A stretch of DNA of 64,000 bases from a virus (IMGVR_UViG_3300022752_000032:39450-103449), one strand, 5' to 3'. Positions 7,483 to 18,112 are shown, numbered from the stretch's first letter. Notes: a model not told the origin generated them from the sequence alone. Translations and numbers: made by a program.

Positions 7483-9483
7483 TTAATATATACTTAAATT
7501 ATCATAGAGTGTTCCTACATTGTTTGGGCTGTACGCTTTAACTACCCCCGCTGAGGTTTCTCCATTTGCATTTTGTTTAGTAGGGCTAGATACTGTTTTT
7601 CCTACTGTTTGTCCAATAACACCTCCTCCAGAATCATATGCTGTAGCCGTTACAGTGTTTCCACTTGTAGAAGCTGTTATGTTGTAAATACCTGTCCATC
7701 GAGTATTATCAAATGAGCCTGCTACTAAATTAGAGGCCACCTGTCCTGATGAATAAGGTGCGTCCCAAGACTGAACTGCTACTGTTCCAGAAATTGCTGA
7801 AAACAATTTTATTTTGCTGTTGTAAGAATATGCACTAACTGTCGCAAGTTCATTGATATTGTAAGTGTAACTGTATTGTGTGCCTCTAACTTGGTAATTT
7901 GAAGTATATGTTGTTACATCTTCATATGCGTAAACAGGGTAAGTATATGCTTGTTGCCTAATAGAATAGCTCTGTGTATAAGTTGTTACGCTACTATAAT
8001 TTGGATTACATGCACCGCATCGATCTCCACTATTAGGTCCAGTATCTGGGCAACCCACTGTTGTTGCCGATCCAGTACAAGTATTAGATACAGTTGTTGT
8101 TCGACACCTCCATCTTGTAGCACTACCTGAGCAACCAGTAGATACAATTGAAAGAGTTCCTCCTGGACAGGATGGTGCCACTGGATCAAAGTTTCTGCAT
8201 AATCCAAAAGTATCCACTGTGCTAGAAGAACTTTGCCTAATAGAATATGTATATCCAGTTAAAGTGTTAACTGTCGAGGAAGTTTCCGTACAAGCTCCGC
8301 ATCTATCTCCGACATTTGGTCCAGTATCTGGGCAAGTTCTACCTGAGTTAGAACCTGAACCAGTACATGTTGTAGTAGAGGTACAACTTCCGCATCTGGC
8401 GCCTACGGTTGATCCTGTACTTGGACAGGATGAGCCAGAAGACGATCCTGAACATGTTAAAAGTTGTGTTGTTGAAGAAGTATTGGAATTAGTGCAATTG
8501 CAATAATCTCCAGCCAGTGATCCTAAATTATTTGTACAACAATTAAAGCCACTGCAGGTATATGTAACTCCATTTTGTCCGCATGGATAAGTTATTGTTG
8601 CTGCTGGACAAGAACTGCATCTTTGTCCTGTTAGACTTCCAAAAGTAACGCCACTACAACAATTTAAACCAGTGCAAGTCTCTGTACCAGTACATGATAC
8701 TTGGGTTGTGGTAGTTGAGTCATAATCATAATAGGATGTAACGGCATACCAAGAGTTTGCAGATGTAGTCCAAAAAGCAACTCCTTGCCCTCCCTTTCCA
8801 TCTGGTAAGTCGATTGAATAGTTTTTGTTCGGACCACCTGTTTCAATTGTTTGAAGTGGATGGCTACTTGCCACAGCACCAGAAGAGACTGCAGTTGAGT
8901 TCACTGCACGAGCCCCGTTTGTTGACCAAGAGCCCGTTGAGTTGCTGTAAGAACTATAAATATATCCACTACTTGAAGTTCCTAAACCACCTGAAGTTGT
9001 TCTATTAAAATTATCTGTTATGTCGCCAATGTACGCTGACAATGGAGTACTGTAAAAATAGTATGTTGTTCCGTTTAACCCGACTACCGCATCCCTTGTA
9101 TAAAAAACATAACTTGGTGTACTAGCATCTAGTTGGGTAACTGTATATGTTGAAGTTAAAACTGTACTAACGGTATCTGTTGTTGAAGCATCTGACACTG
9201 TATCTGTTGCTAAGGCTTTAACTAGCGAGTGTGTTTTTGAGGAAAAACTTGTATAGGACCCAGCCGTGCCTCTAGTAATTGATGTAAAAGCTTTTCCAGT
9301 TCCACCAGGAATGGAAGGAGCAGAGGTTTGTGGTGGCACTGATACAGCTGAAAAAAACAAGTTCCAAGCCCCAGATATATTTATATACGCACTTTGCATG
9401 CTTTGCCAAGAAGAGCCTATTTTCATAGCAATTGCGCTTATTGAATTACTCCAACTACTTGCAATCTTTACTCTAAAATCCAT
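7483..9483 (-). CDS. Cysteine-rich tail fibre/adhesin
   Basis: 666 aa. The N-terminal ~70 residues carry repeated SSW/NIS strands like a fibre base. Residues ~70-250 form a Ser/Thr/Gly-rich beta region. Residues ~255-520 hold repeated cysteine units such as CPDTGPNVGDRCGAC, CPDTGPNSGDRCGAC and CPSTGSTVGARCGSC, plus two TCxGxNCC units. The C-terminal ~150 residues are again Ser/Thr/Tyr-rich. Position downstream of the tail tip genes and the composition fit a receptor-binding fibre. The cysteine units suggest disulphide or metal cross-linking; this is inference. Confidence 0.75.
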   Translation of the reverse strand: MDFRVKIASSWSNSISAIAMKIGSSWQSMQSAYINISGAWNLFFSAVSVPPQTSAPSIPGGTGKAFTSITRGTAGSYTSFSSKTHSLVKALATDTVSDASTTDTVSTVLTSTYTVTQLDASTPSYVFYTRDAVVGLNGTTYYFYSTPLSAYIGDITDNFNRTTSGGLGTSSSGYIYSSYSNSTGSWSTNGARAVNSTAVSSGAVASSHPLQTIETGGPNKNYSIDLPDGKGGQGVAFWTTSANSWYAVTSYYDYDSTTTTQVSCTGTETCTGLNCCSGVTFGSLTGQRCSSCPAATITYPCGQNGVTYTCSGFNCCTNNLGSLAGDYCNCTNSNTSSTTQLLTCSGSSSGSSCPSTGSTVGARCGSCTSTTTCTGSGSNSGRTCPDTGPNVGDRCGACTETSSTVNTLTGYTYSIRQSSSSTVDTFGLCRNFDPVAPSCPGGTLSIVSTGCSGSATRWRCRTTTVSNTCTGSATTVGCPDTGPNSGDRCGACNPNYSSVTTYTQSYSIRQQAYTYPVYAYEDVTTYTSNYQVRGTQYSYTYNINELATVSAYSYNSKIKLFSAISGTVAVQSWDAPYSSGQVASNLVAGSFDNTRWTGIYNITASTSGNTVTATAYDSGGGVIGQTVGKTVSSPTKQNANGETSAGVVKAYSPNNVGTLYDNLSIY

Positions 9484-9484
9484 A

Positions 9485-10474
9485 TTAATACACTATAACT
9501 ATGTCGCCGTCATCAAAACTCGCTGCGCTTGGAAGACTTGCATAAGCGTATATGTTTCTTATGCCAGCCCCTCCAGCAACTGTACCTGAAGCTGCAGAAG
9601 GCATGGTTATGTTGTAAAAAGATACCATTTCAGGAGCCTGAAATTCAATTTTCACCGCTGCATTAATAAATAAATATCCATCGTTTGACGGGCCGTCGGC
9701 GTTAATAATAGTTCCACTACCTCCAGCAAACTGATAAATCTCAAAATATGGAGAGGCTGTTGGACCCCAGGTTAAACTTGGACTGTTATACAGCAAGGTA
9801 TTTGTAAGTGTAAACTGACCGCCTAAAGCTCCAGCAGCAAGTTGAATAGTGGCTCCTGTTATGGTTCCTCCGCTGATGGTTCTTCCAGTCAAAGTTCCAG
9901 TTGTTATGTTTCCTGCATCAAGATTTGAAACTGTAATAACAGAAGCATCAATTGTTCCAGCGGTAATTTTATTTGCAGAGATACTTGCAAGGGCATTATT
10001 TCCTAAAGTAAATCCTACCCAAGTTGAAGTTGCCGAACTGTAACGATATATTTTATTATCGTCATCAGTGTCAAACCAAACATCGCCAGTAACATATGTA
10101 CCACCTGTAGGCTGTGTTGTCTGACGATAAATAGTATTTTTTCCATCTGCAGATGCTTGCGCATTGACATCTTTTATCTCTAAATAATCTCCTTCTTCTT
10201 CCGAGTAAATAGAAGCAGCATTATCATCTGGATTTATAACTAATAATCCATCTTTTGGATTGAGTACGTCATTTTCAGGATCACTGCTAACTACTGCAGT
10301 ACCAAACCCAACCTCATCCGCCGTAATACTGCTAGGGGCTATAGCAGCACCCTTAATAACTCTATTTTGAAGCCTAGTTCTTATAGGCTTTCTTTCCATA
10401 CGTCGCAGACGTCTTTGTATGTCAGATAGATTAGTTCCTAAATTTTTCTTACTGTTACGTCTTCTACTAGACAT
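9485..10474 (-). CDS. Minor tail protein with triplet-beta repeat
   Basis: 329 aa. The first 50 residues are strongly basic (MSSRRRNSKKN ... RRLRRMERKPIRTR). The middle has a TAGTIDAS-x-ITVSNLDAGNITTGTL-type run, a repeat seen in tail fibres that make triple-beta-helix stems. The C-terminus is glycine-rich. It overlaps the gp37-like tail gene upstream by eight bases and abuts the fibre gene, so it is probably a fibre-base or connector protein of the tail tip. Confidence 0.75.
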   Translation of the reverse strand: MSSRRRNSKKNLGTNLSDIQRRLRRMERKPIRTRLQNRVIKGAAIAPSSITADEVGFGTAVVSSDPENDVLNPKDGLLVINPDDNAASIYSEEEGDYLEIKDVNAQASADGKNTIYRQTTQPTGGTYVTGDVWFDTDDDNKIYRYSSATSTWVGFTLGNNALASISANKITAGTIDASVITVSNLDAGNITTGTLTGRTISGGTITGATIQLAAGALGGQFTLTNTLLYNSPSLTWGPTASPYFEIYQFAGGSGTIINADGPSNDGYLFINAAVKIEFQAPEMVSFYNITMPSAASGTVAGGAGIRNIYAYASLPSAASFDDGDIVIVY

Positions 10475-13121
10475 TTTTTCTATCCTCCTTCCATTCAGTT
10501 TGAAGAGTTAATGTTACTTTTTCTGGAAAAGATGGAGTTTCTGGAACACTAACTGTGTACGCAATAATTTTACGAACAATTACATCACCTCTAGGCTCTA
10601 AATCAGTTGCTAAACGCATTCTAACAAACTCATCATCAAGAATTATTGAGCACCAGTCCCCTGGGTAGTAAGACCCAACAACAGGATCTAAAGATCCATT
10701 AACCTCTATGTTAAAAGTTGCCTCTGGGGGTCTAGATTCTCCTAAAAAGTCTAAAGCATAGTTATACAAAGCCTCTTTACCAGCAGCAACAGTGTCTACA
10801 TCATTTTTTTCTTCAATTTCATCTAATAGTGGCCAGCCTTGATTTAATAAATCTTTTGAAGCAGCTGCTGCGTAAGGCTGGCTAGCAGTGCCGTCTAATC
10901 CATCAGCAGATCCGCCTACCCACATTCTAGTGGCAGAGTCTTCTGCATTTTCATTTAAAGTAAATTGAAAAATATTGCCTGGATACTCAAAAACATATTG
11001 ATCAGCGCCTAAAACACTTAACGGATGAACCACTCCTATATATCCTGTAGATGCAGTAGAGGGGACATTGTTGTTGTAAGAGTAAAAAGTAAAGGTAGTT
11101 GCGGTAGGAGCGCTAACAACAGTGACTGTTCCATCAAATGATGAGCCAACCTCTGTAATAACAATTTCATCCCCTGCAACTAACCCATGGGCAGTGCTTG
11201 TAGTTATTGTTGCAATATTAGATGTTAGTTGTTTAAATGTTACAGGTATTCTTACAGGTGGATCAATAAAGGGAACAAAAGTAAATGTTCTAGTAAAAGC
11301 ATCATTTTCAAAATCACAATCTATTCTGTACTCAAAACCTTCAAGTTCTTTAGAAAAATCTTCTAATATATCTCCAAAAGATCTTAAATCAGAGCCTCTA
11401 AATACTTTACTACTTGACCCTAAATATTTTGCACTTAATTCTTGGGTAGAGTCTATTCCTATATCAGAGTTAGAAGAGTATGAACCATAAGTACCAGCAA
11501 CTAATCTGCCTCCCCAAGAAACAGTGCCGCCAGAAACTCCTGTGGTAACATAATTTAAAGTAGAAAAAACTGTGTATTTTATAGTTTTAACATCTGGCAC
11601 CGATGCTACTACATAATTACCATCATAATCACTTCCTATATTCTCAACAATAATACTAGTGCCCGCAACTATTCCGTGATTAGTGGATGTAGTTAAGGTA
11701 ACAGTTTTATAAGAAGCCTCACCTGTATTTGCAGCGACAGCGGTAGTACCAATATCAGCACTGTCTACTGGTATTGTAAAAGTTGTGCTAGTTGGTATTG
11801 AAATAACGTTAGTAGTTCCATTTAGTACAGATTGATTTGTAAAACTTACAGTTTCAGAAGTTATAGCAGATAAAGTAGGTTTGTTTAAAGTAACAGTAGT
11901 TCCAACTATTTTTTCAACAATAGTATTAGCGCTAAGTTTCCCAGCTATAGAAACTAACATTCCTGCTACTAAGTTAGTAGCACTTGTAACCGTAAGGGTA
12001 GTAGAGGCACTAGATGCAGAGGCTGTCTTACTGTAAGAAACGCTGTTATCTAATTTTGCTATGCTCACATAATCTCCTACTGCAAGCCCATGAGCAGAAC
12101 CTGTAGTTATTGTTGCAATATTAGATGAAACTGCCTTAAATGTTATAGGTAGAGTAGTAGTAGATATGCTTTTTGAAGTTACATCATAACTTGTATACGG
12201 GGTTACAGCAGCAGTTGAAATATTTACAGAACCAGTAACGTTGTATTTAATAGTTGTGCTGGTTGGGACGGCTGTAATAGTTTGGTAGCCGTCTAGTAGA
12301 TCATCTACAGCTGCAATTTCAACTAGTTGACCTACTATTAAATCATGCGGCCTATTTAAAGTTAGAGTAACACTGTTTGAAACACAAAGTTTATTGGTAA
12401 CTGTGTACTCTTCGTCCGTGGCTGGGAAATTTATACGTCTATCGCCATAAGCCTCATCATTTAAAAAATCATTTGTAACAAAATCCTCATTTAACCAGCC
12501 TAAAATATCTCTAGCAACATCATATGAATCAACAACAGAACGAGCCTGACCTATATCAGAAGGGCTTAAAGAGAGCGTCGCAGCGGAGGCAAAAGAAAAA
12601 CTTGAAGCAGATGGGATTGCTGTTATTACATGAGTACCATTTAAAGCATTATTTAATGCATAAACCTTTACAACATCTCCTACTTCAAATTCATGCTCTG
12701 TACTAGTATAAATAGTTGCTGTACCAGATGCTGCTTGGTATTTGCTACAGTAGTAAGGCTCACTTCCATAATAAAGAGTTTGCCATACCATTCTATGATA
12801 CAAATAACTTATAAACTCTGCACCATCTACAGTTAACTCTTTATTAATGGGAGAGTAACTTCTGCTCCATATAATTCCGCCCCAGACGCAGACACCGTTT
12901 CTAAGAATATATATTGCTGTTTTTCCTGGCATAGTGTTTTCATATAAATTTAAATGAGCATTTGCTTCAACTATAGGAATTGACCCAGAAAAAGAGCCTG
13001 CTTTACTTAGAGCCCTTCCATAAGTAACATCTACAAACGGAATTTCTACCAACAAGGTGTTTGTAAGTAAATCTACAGCGTAGTATCTGTAATCAGCTGG
13101 GTTAATTTCATTAGTTGTCAT
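10467..13121 (-). CDS. Tail tip protein, ReqiPepy6 gp37-like, with inserted beta repeats
   Basis: 884 aa. The N-terminal ~110 residues (VTYGRALSKAGSFSGSIPI, then VWGGIIWSRSY and a tyrosine-rich stretch) and the C-terminal ~200 residues (QFTLNENAEDSATRMWVGG, PGDWCSIIL) match the layout of siphovirus gp37-like tail proteins, the Tal/hub position. Between them sit at least five copies of a ~50-residue beta unit with core TxxAHGLxxGDxVxIxxV and a TTFTxxS strand. The same unit occurs in the Dit and major tail genes. Probably host-surface contact at the tail tip. Confidence 0.8.
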   Translation of the reverse strand: MTTNEINPADYRYYAVDLLTNTLLVEIPFVDVTYGRALSKAGSFSGSIPIVEANAHLNLYENTMPGKTAIYILRNGVCVWGGIIWSRSYSPINKELTVDGAEFISYLYHRMVWQTLYYGSEPYYCSKYQAASGTATIYTSTEHEFEVGDVVKVYALNNALNGTHVITAIPSASSFSFASAATLSLSPSDIGQARSVVDSYDVARDILGWLNEDFVTNDFLNDEAYGDRRINFPATDEEYTVTNKLCVSNSVTLTLNRPHDLIVGQLVEIAAVDDLLDGYQTITAVPTSTTIKYNVTGSVNISTAAVTPYTSYDVTSKSISTTTLPITFKAVSSNIATITTGSAHGLAVGDYVSIAKLDNSVSYSKTASASSASTTLTVTSATNLVAGMLVSIAGKLSANTIVEKIVGTTVTLNKPTLSAITSETVSFTNQSVLNGTTNVISIPTSTTFTIPVDSADIGTTAVAANTGEASYKTVTLTTSTNHGIVAGTSIIVENIGSDYDGNYVVASVPDVKTIKYTVFSTLNYVTTGVSGGTVSWGGRLVAGTYGSYSSNSDIGIDSTQELSAKYLGSSSKVFRGSDLRSFGDILEDFSKELEGFEYRIDCDFENDAFTRTFTFVPFIDPPVRIPVTFKQLTSNIATITTSTAHGLVAGDEIVITEVGSSFDGTVTVVSAPTATTFTFYSYNNNVPSTASTGYIGVVHPLSVLGADQYVFEYPGNIFQFTLNENAEDSATRMWVGGSADGLDGTASQPYAAAASKDLLNQGWPLLDEIEEKNDVDTVAAGKEALYNYALDFLGESRPPEATFNIEVNGSLDPVVGSYYPGDWCSIILDDEFVRMRLATDLEPRGDVIVRKIIAYTVSVPETPSFPEKVTLTLQTEWKEDRKNV

Positions 13122-13145
13122 TTTAGTTCCTTAAGTTTTTTAAGT

Positions 13146-15287
13146 TTAAGCAAGCCATCCAGAACGATAGTCTACAGATAAAGTAGCCGTTGAATTGGCA
13201 GCATCGCCTATGTCATAAAAACTAATTGTGTTATTGCCTGGGTATAAATTAATCCATTCGTTATACACTTCTAATTTTGCTCTTGCTCCTAAATACTCTC
13301 CATTTAAAAATACAGATCTATCATATGTGTTGATTTCTAAAGTATCTGGACCATAGGCAAGGCTCCCACTACCAGCTCCATAAGCGACGTTAGAACCAGT
13401 TGCTGCATATGTAAATGTGCTAGTTGTAGGAACACTAAGTACTACAAAATCCCCGTCATACGGTGAACCAAGACCAGAAACAGTAACAACATCACCAACA
13501 ACTAATCCGTGAGTGGTAGTAGTTGAGAGGGTTACTAAATTATCAGTTAAGCCTCTGTTATTAATTGTTTTAGTAGTAGCAGCTCTTAGAGCACCTGTTA
13601 TATTAATTTGTTCCTCGGAAGTGTCATTAGATATTACCGCTGGACCAACTAGCGGACCAGTAATAGTTAAATATACGCTAACAGGGTAGTTACCTTCATT
13701 TTCTATAATCTCGGTTCCATCCGCGGCTGTAGATGTTGCTTCACACGGTATTAATACGTTTTCATAGCCGTAGATTGGGTCTTCTGTATTCCACTTGTAC
13801 TTTATAGGATCTGCTGCTCTAAGTCCGATAGAAAACTCAGTACGCCCGCGAGCATTTACTGTTTGTATTTCTGGGTCTCCGCTTAATCTTACATAAGATG
13901 CTTTAATGTAAGAGCCTTCATTTGTCTTAAGCCATCCACCTGTATAAACTAAATTTGTAGCCGCAACAAATCTATCTCTAGCAGCAGCAAGTAGAGAAGG
14001 ATCTGGGGTCAAAATGACACCTTCAAAAGTTATATCTCTTGCGTTGTATTTACCTTTAACATCGTATGAACCATCGCCCCATCCTCTAGAGACCTCAGGG
14101 ATTTCAGGAGAGGGATGTTGCCACCAGCCACCAATATCAGTGACTACCCAAATAACTCCGTATTCATCAATTGTATTAAAAGTAAAGTCATTCAGCGATA
14201 TATCTGCCTGTAACTTCATTCCCGTCAAATGAGGCTGTGGAAGTGGGGCTAAAGCAAGGTTTACCTTTGAAGTTTCATTGGCTTGATTAGAGTTAACAAA
14301 AAAGCCCTCTACTGAGTCAGACTGCTCTAATAAAACAGCATCAAGTAAAAATGTTTCGGCTTTAGTACCAGCGGTGCTTTGAATAAAAGCAAAGTTTGCA
14401 TGAGTTGAAGTGGCTGGTGCGGTGAATACTGCCGTGATTCTTTGCCAACCTGAGGAACTAGTTAAATCTCTTGCAGTATTACTACTTATTGAAACTATGC
14501 TTCCAGCAGTAGATGCGTTATACCAAATAGCTTTAATACTAAAAGAGCCTTCTTCTGCGCTGGTAGGAACTTTTACATACCCAGAAACTGCATAACTAGA
14601 TAACGCTGTAGTAGCAATTCTGTCGGTAGTAATTACTCCAGAGTTAGCCTGAGCAGACTTGGTTATTTCTAAAGAAGAAGAGCCTACAAAATAATCAGAG
14701 GTGACTCTTGCTAAAGATGTAGTGGCAATTACTGCGGTTCCAGTGTCGGCAGCGGATGTAATAGTTCCAGAGGTAGAGGTTGTGTAGGTAAAGGTAGTAT
14801 CGCTAGGAACTCCTGTAATTGTGTAAGTACCGTGTAATGGGGTGTTGCCATTAGTTCCAGCAATGGTTACAACATCTCCTACTACAAAGCCGTGAGAGGC
14901 TGAAGTAGTAATTAATGCTGTTGTAGTACTCCTTTGAGAGTTGCTAATAGTTTTTGTATTTGCAGAAGGTGCTAGCCCAAAAACAGTGGCAGTTCCTGTA
15001 TCGGCTGCTGAAGTTATGGTTCCAGAGGTTGAAGTTGTGTATCTAAATGTTGTTGAAGTTGGTACTGCTGTTATTGTATAAGTACCGTGTAAAGCAGAGT
15101 TCCCATTAGTTCCAGAAATAGTTACAGTATCGCCAACTAAAAAGCCGTGAGCAGTGCTTGTAGTTATGGTTGCAGTAGTAGAACTTCTTTGAGAGTTAGT
15201 AATTCTTTTATTTATATTTTGAGCAGCAGACCAGCCAGTAGTGTTAGTTTGATAGGTAGGGTTTGTAAATAAATTTGAGCGACTCAT
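13146..15287 (-). CDS. Distal tail (Dit)-like protein with CBM-like and repeat domains
   Basis: 713 aa. Residues ~25-165 hold two tandem copies of the beta repeat (TITTSTAHGFLVGDTVTISG and a near-identical second copy). Residues ~170-325 look like a carbohydrate-binding jelly roll of the CBM4/9 type (SGYVKVPTSAEEGSFSIKA, then SSGWQRITAVFTAPA). Residues ~340-500 look like the Sipho_tail/Dit domain (GMKLQADISLNDF ... RGRTEFSIGLRAADP). Another beta repeat follows near residue 600. Dit forms the hub ring under the tube. Start ATG overlaps the tape-measure stop. Confidence 0.75.
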   Translation of the reverse strand: MSRSNLFTNPTYQTNTTGWSAAQNINKRITNSQRSSTTATITTSTAHGFLVGDTVTISGTNGNSALHGTYTITAVPTSTTFRYTTSTSGTITSAADTGTATVFGLAPSANTKTISNSQRSTTTALITTSASHGFVVGDVVTIAGTNGNTPLHGTYTITGVPSDTTFTYTTSTSGTITSAADTGTAVIATTSLARVTSDYFVGSSSLEITKSAQANSGVITTDRIATTALSSYAVSGYVKVPTSAEEGSFSIKAIWYNASTAGSIVSISSNTARDLTSSSGWQRITAVFTAPATSTHANFAFIQSTAGTKAETFLLDAVLLEQSDSVEGFFVNSNQANETSKVNLALAPLPQPHLTGMKLQADISLNDFTFNTIDEYGVIWVVTDIGGWWQHPSPEIPEVSRGWGDGSYDVKGKYNARDITFEGVILTPDPSLLAAARDRFVAATNLVYTGGWLKTNEGSYIKASYVRLSGDPEIQTVNARGRTEFSIGLRAADPIKYKWNTEDPIYGYENVLIPCEATSTAADGTEIIENEGNYPVSVYLTITGPLVGPAVISNDTSEEQINITGALRAATTKTINNRGLTDNLVTLSTTTTHGLVVGDVVTVSGLGSPYDGDFVVLSVPTTSTFTYAATGSNVAYGAGSGSLAYGPDTLEINTYDRSVFLNGEYLGARAKLEVYNEWINLYPGNNTISFYDIGDAANSTATLSVDYRSGWLA
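14736..14955 (-). repeat. Beta-repeat unit 2 in the Dit gene
   Basis: Second tandem unit of the same coding repeat (SHGFVVGDVVTIAGTNGN), ending in the ADTGTA block, next to the unit at 14991-15210. Confidence 0.78.
14991..15210 (-). repeat. Beta-repeat unit 1 in the Dit gene
   Basis: First unit at the N-terminus of the Dit-like protein, with TAHGFLVGDTVTISGTNGNS. Differs from the unit at 21226-21446 in only a few residues. Confidence 0.8.
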
Positions 15288-18112
15288 TAGGCGGCTCCCT
15301 TACGAAGTTGGAAGGCAATCTGACGAGAGACAATAGAAGCAAGTTCTCTTTCATCCATGCCAGCAGAAGGATTAATTGTTATGTTTATCCCAGAACCTGC
15401 TCCGCCAGACAGCATTTGAATCATTGCTTTATCACGCTTTGACAGACCATCGGGGTCAAGTGGTTCAATACGCTCTGGTCGACCTGCTTCACCGATTGTG
15501 GCAAGAGTTCCTTCAGCGCTTGGCATTACAACTCCACCTTTTGCAAGAGGAGTAATTTTTGGGAATCCAATGGTTCCGCCGCCGAATGGCCCAATTTTAG
15601 GTAGCGTAATCTTTAAATTACCAAGACTATTATTCCAAACTGATATTAATGCATTTATTGCACCTTTAACTACTGAAATTACGATACTAAAAGCCTTGCT
15701 TACAGCACCTGCAATTCCGCTAAATGCATTTGTTAAAAGACCTACTACATTTATCAGTGAGGAAATTACACCAGCAACAGTTTTTATAGCAGTAACTAAA
15801 ACTACACTAATTATTGGAACTATAAATTTTCCTAAAAAATCACCAAGCATTTTAAATACATTCATAATTCCAGAAAGATCAAAACCATCTATAGCAGTTT
15901 TTATTGTTGTAAATGCACCTGTTAACGCACCACCAACAGCAGAAACTAGCTTTCCAATAGATTCTCTAAATATCTCGCTATTTTGATAAAGAAGAACAAA
16001 CACAGCTACAACAGCTGCGGCAATTGCAATTGGTGCAGCAAACTGCGCTGCAAGTGCTCGTAGCGCCGGGGCTAAAAATTGAACTTCCTTAACAAACTTA
16101 ATAATCGAAAATAAAGGTCCTAAAAGTACTTTTCCAAAAAATACTACCACTTTAGATATTAATCCAAAGGCTGCTAATAAAGGAAGTATTTGAGCAGATA
16201 TTCTAAGCAATGATTGACCAAATTCACTATTTAAAAAATCATTTAATTTTTTAAGAGCTCCAGATAAAGTGTCAAAAAATATTGTTATAGACCCAGAATC
16301 TGTAACTGTTTTTACAAGGGTTGAAAACTCTATTAAAAAATTACCAAAAGAAGGTAAAGAAGAGTCTAAACTTTCACCTATATCGCCGAAGATACCATTT
16401 ACTACTTTAAGTTGATCTAAGAAAATTCCTAGACCTTTATTGTCGGCTAATTTGATAAAGCCACCAATAATATCTCCTAGAAGTCCTAGAAGTTTTGTGC
16501 CGTTTACTGCTGCATCTGCAAAAAAGTCTTTTAGAGGGCGTCCATCTATTGTTTGTAAATTTTTAAATGCTAAAGATATTTTCTTAAAATAATCAAGAAA
16601 TATTTGACCACCGCTGCCAGGGCCTACATTTGCTTTTACAAGATTCTTAAATCCACCAAAAACGTTTCCAAGAATAGTGCCTAAATCTTTTAATATTCCT
16701 TTAGCAATTTTAAAACGCTCTCCAAGTTTTCCAGTTGCTTCATCAAGTTTTAAAGTTTCTTTCCATGAGCCAGTAACATTCTTTAGCCATTCACCAAAAG
16801 CATCAATTAAAGGTTTAGCAGCGTTTAAAAGAATTAAAAATCCTTCATAAAGATTGGCTATTGCACTACCAAAATTGTCTATAAATTTATTATTTGTCTT
16901 CCATATGGACTCTAGTCTTTTTATGTTTTCTGATTTTGTTATTACTTCAGATATTCTTATTGCTACTTTACCTAAAACATCTCCAGTTTCGGTAAGAAGA
17001 GGTCTTAAAGCAGGAAATAAATTTTTTACTAGGTTATCTATTGCTTTTTCTAGTTGAGGGAAAAGTTCTTGTCCAGCAGCTGCCTTTAGTTTTTTAAACT
17101 CTCCCTGTATAGAAACTAAATATCGAACAAAACTTTGGGCTTCTTTTGACAAGTTAGAGAGGGCATCGGCGTAAGCATCTGCTCCAGATCCTTGTAAAGC
17201 AGCATCTCTTGCTTCTGTTGCTTTTATTAAGTTTCTTTCAGCATCTAATTCTGCTTTTTTAGCGTTGACAACTACTTTACTTGCTTCAACTTGAGAGGCT
17301 AAATCAGGACCTGCTTTTGCATTTTCTGCTTCTGCCTTCTTTAAATCATTGTTACGATCAACCGCTCTTCTAAGATTTAAATCTGCCTCAGCAAACGCAA
17401 GTTGAGCCTCTTTACGAGCACGAGAGTTAGGTGGAAGATCTGAAACACGAGCAAGGGTCTCGCGAGCTTTTTCAAGTTCTAGTGCGGCTTTTTGTTCATT
17501 AATTGCAGCATCTTCAGAATCAAAACCTAATTGTTGTATCTGCTCAATTGCAGTTTCTCTAGCATCATTTACTCCTTTTTGAGCATCTGCCAGATCTTCA
17601 TATGCTTTTGCTAAATTTCTTTGAGCATCTATTTCTGATTTTGCAGCAGAAGCACTTTTTTTGGAGTTTTTAGTTCCTGCTTGTACTGCTTTAGCCACCC
17701 CAGAAAATGCTAATTTTAATGTCAGTGCGGCTTGACCAGCGGCTGTAAATGCTCCAGCTAAAGTAATTAATGCTGGAGTAGCAGCGGCTCCAATTATTGA
17801 AGTTAAAGAGATAAGTCCTGTACCAAGAAGACCGATAATTCCACCTAATGCTGTAAGTGCTGGCGCTAACGCATATCCCGCTCTTGTTAAAGATGAAAAT
17901 TGTTCTTTAGCAGCTATTGATTCTGTTATAAATGTTGAAGGAAATATCCCTCTTCTATTAGATCTACTAAAACCTCTTTGTATTCCATTAGATATATCTA
18001 CTCCAGCTTTTTCACCTACTGCGTCCACACCTTTGAAAGATTTTTGAATATCTCTTTCAACACTAGTAGTGATGGCGCGAACTACTACATATGCATCACC
18101 AACAATTGCCAT
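15287..18112 (-). CDS. Tape measure protein
   Basis: 941 aa. Long Ala/Lys/Glu coiled coil at about 145-330, hydrophobic membrane-like segments near 75-130 and 690-830, and repeated LGDxLxxFxxLI segments between. It is preceded by the frameshifted tail-assembly chaperones, the standard order. It sets tail length and probably forms the channel for DNA entry. No lytic domain was seen in it. The C-terminus (GGAGSGINITINPSAGMDE) is typical of tape measures of Gram-positive phages. Confidence 0.93.
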   Translation of the reverse strand: MAIVGDAYVVVRAITTSVERDIQKSFKGVDAVGEKAGVDISNGIQRGFSRSNRRGIFPSTFITESIAAKEQFSSLTRAGYALAPALTALGGIIGLLGTGLISLTSIIGAAATPALITLAGAFTAAGQAALTLKLAFSGVAKAVQAGTKNSKKSASAAKSEIDAQRNLAKAYEDLADAQKGVNDARETAIEQIQQLGFDSEDAAINEQKAALELEKARETLARVSDLPPNSRARKEAQLAFAEADLNLRRAVDRNNDLKKAEAENAKAGPDLASQVEASKVVVNAKKAELDAERNLIKATEARDAALQGSGADAYADALSNLSKEAQSFVRYLVSIQGEFKKLKAAAGQELFPQLEKAIDNLVKNLFPALRPLLTETGDVLGKVAIRISEVITKSENIKRLESIWKTNNKFIDNFGSAIANLYEGFLILLNAAKPLIDAFGEWLKNVTGSWKETLKLDEATGKLGERFKIAKGILKDLGTILGNVFGGFKNLVKANVGPGSGGQIFLDYFKKISLAFKNLQTIDGRPLKDFFADAAVNGTKLLGLLGDIIGGFIKLADNKGLGIFLDQLKVVNGIFGDIGESLDSSLPSFGNFLIEFSTLVKTVTDSGSITIFFDTLSGALKKLNDFLNSEFGQSLLRISAQILPLLAAFGLISKVVVFFGKVLLGPLFSIIKFVKEVQFLAPALRALAAQFAAPIAIAAAVVAVFVLLYQNSEIFRESIGKLVSAVGGALTGAFTTIKTAIDGFDLSGIMNVFKMLGDFLGKFIVPIISVVLVTAIKTVAGVISSLINVVGLLTNAFSGIAGAVSKAFSIVISVVKGAINALISVWNNSLGNLKITLPKIGPFGGGTIGFPKITPLAKGGVVMPSAEGTLATIGEAGRPERIEPLDPDGLSKRDKAMIQMLSGGAGSGINITINPSAGMDERELASIVSRQIAFQLRKGAA

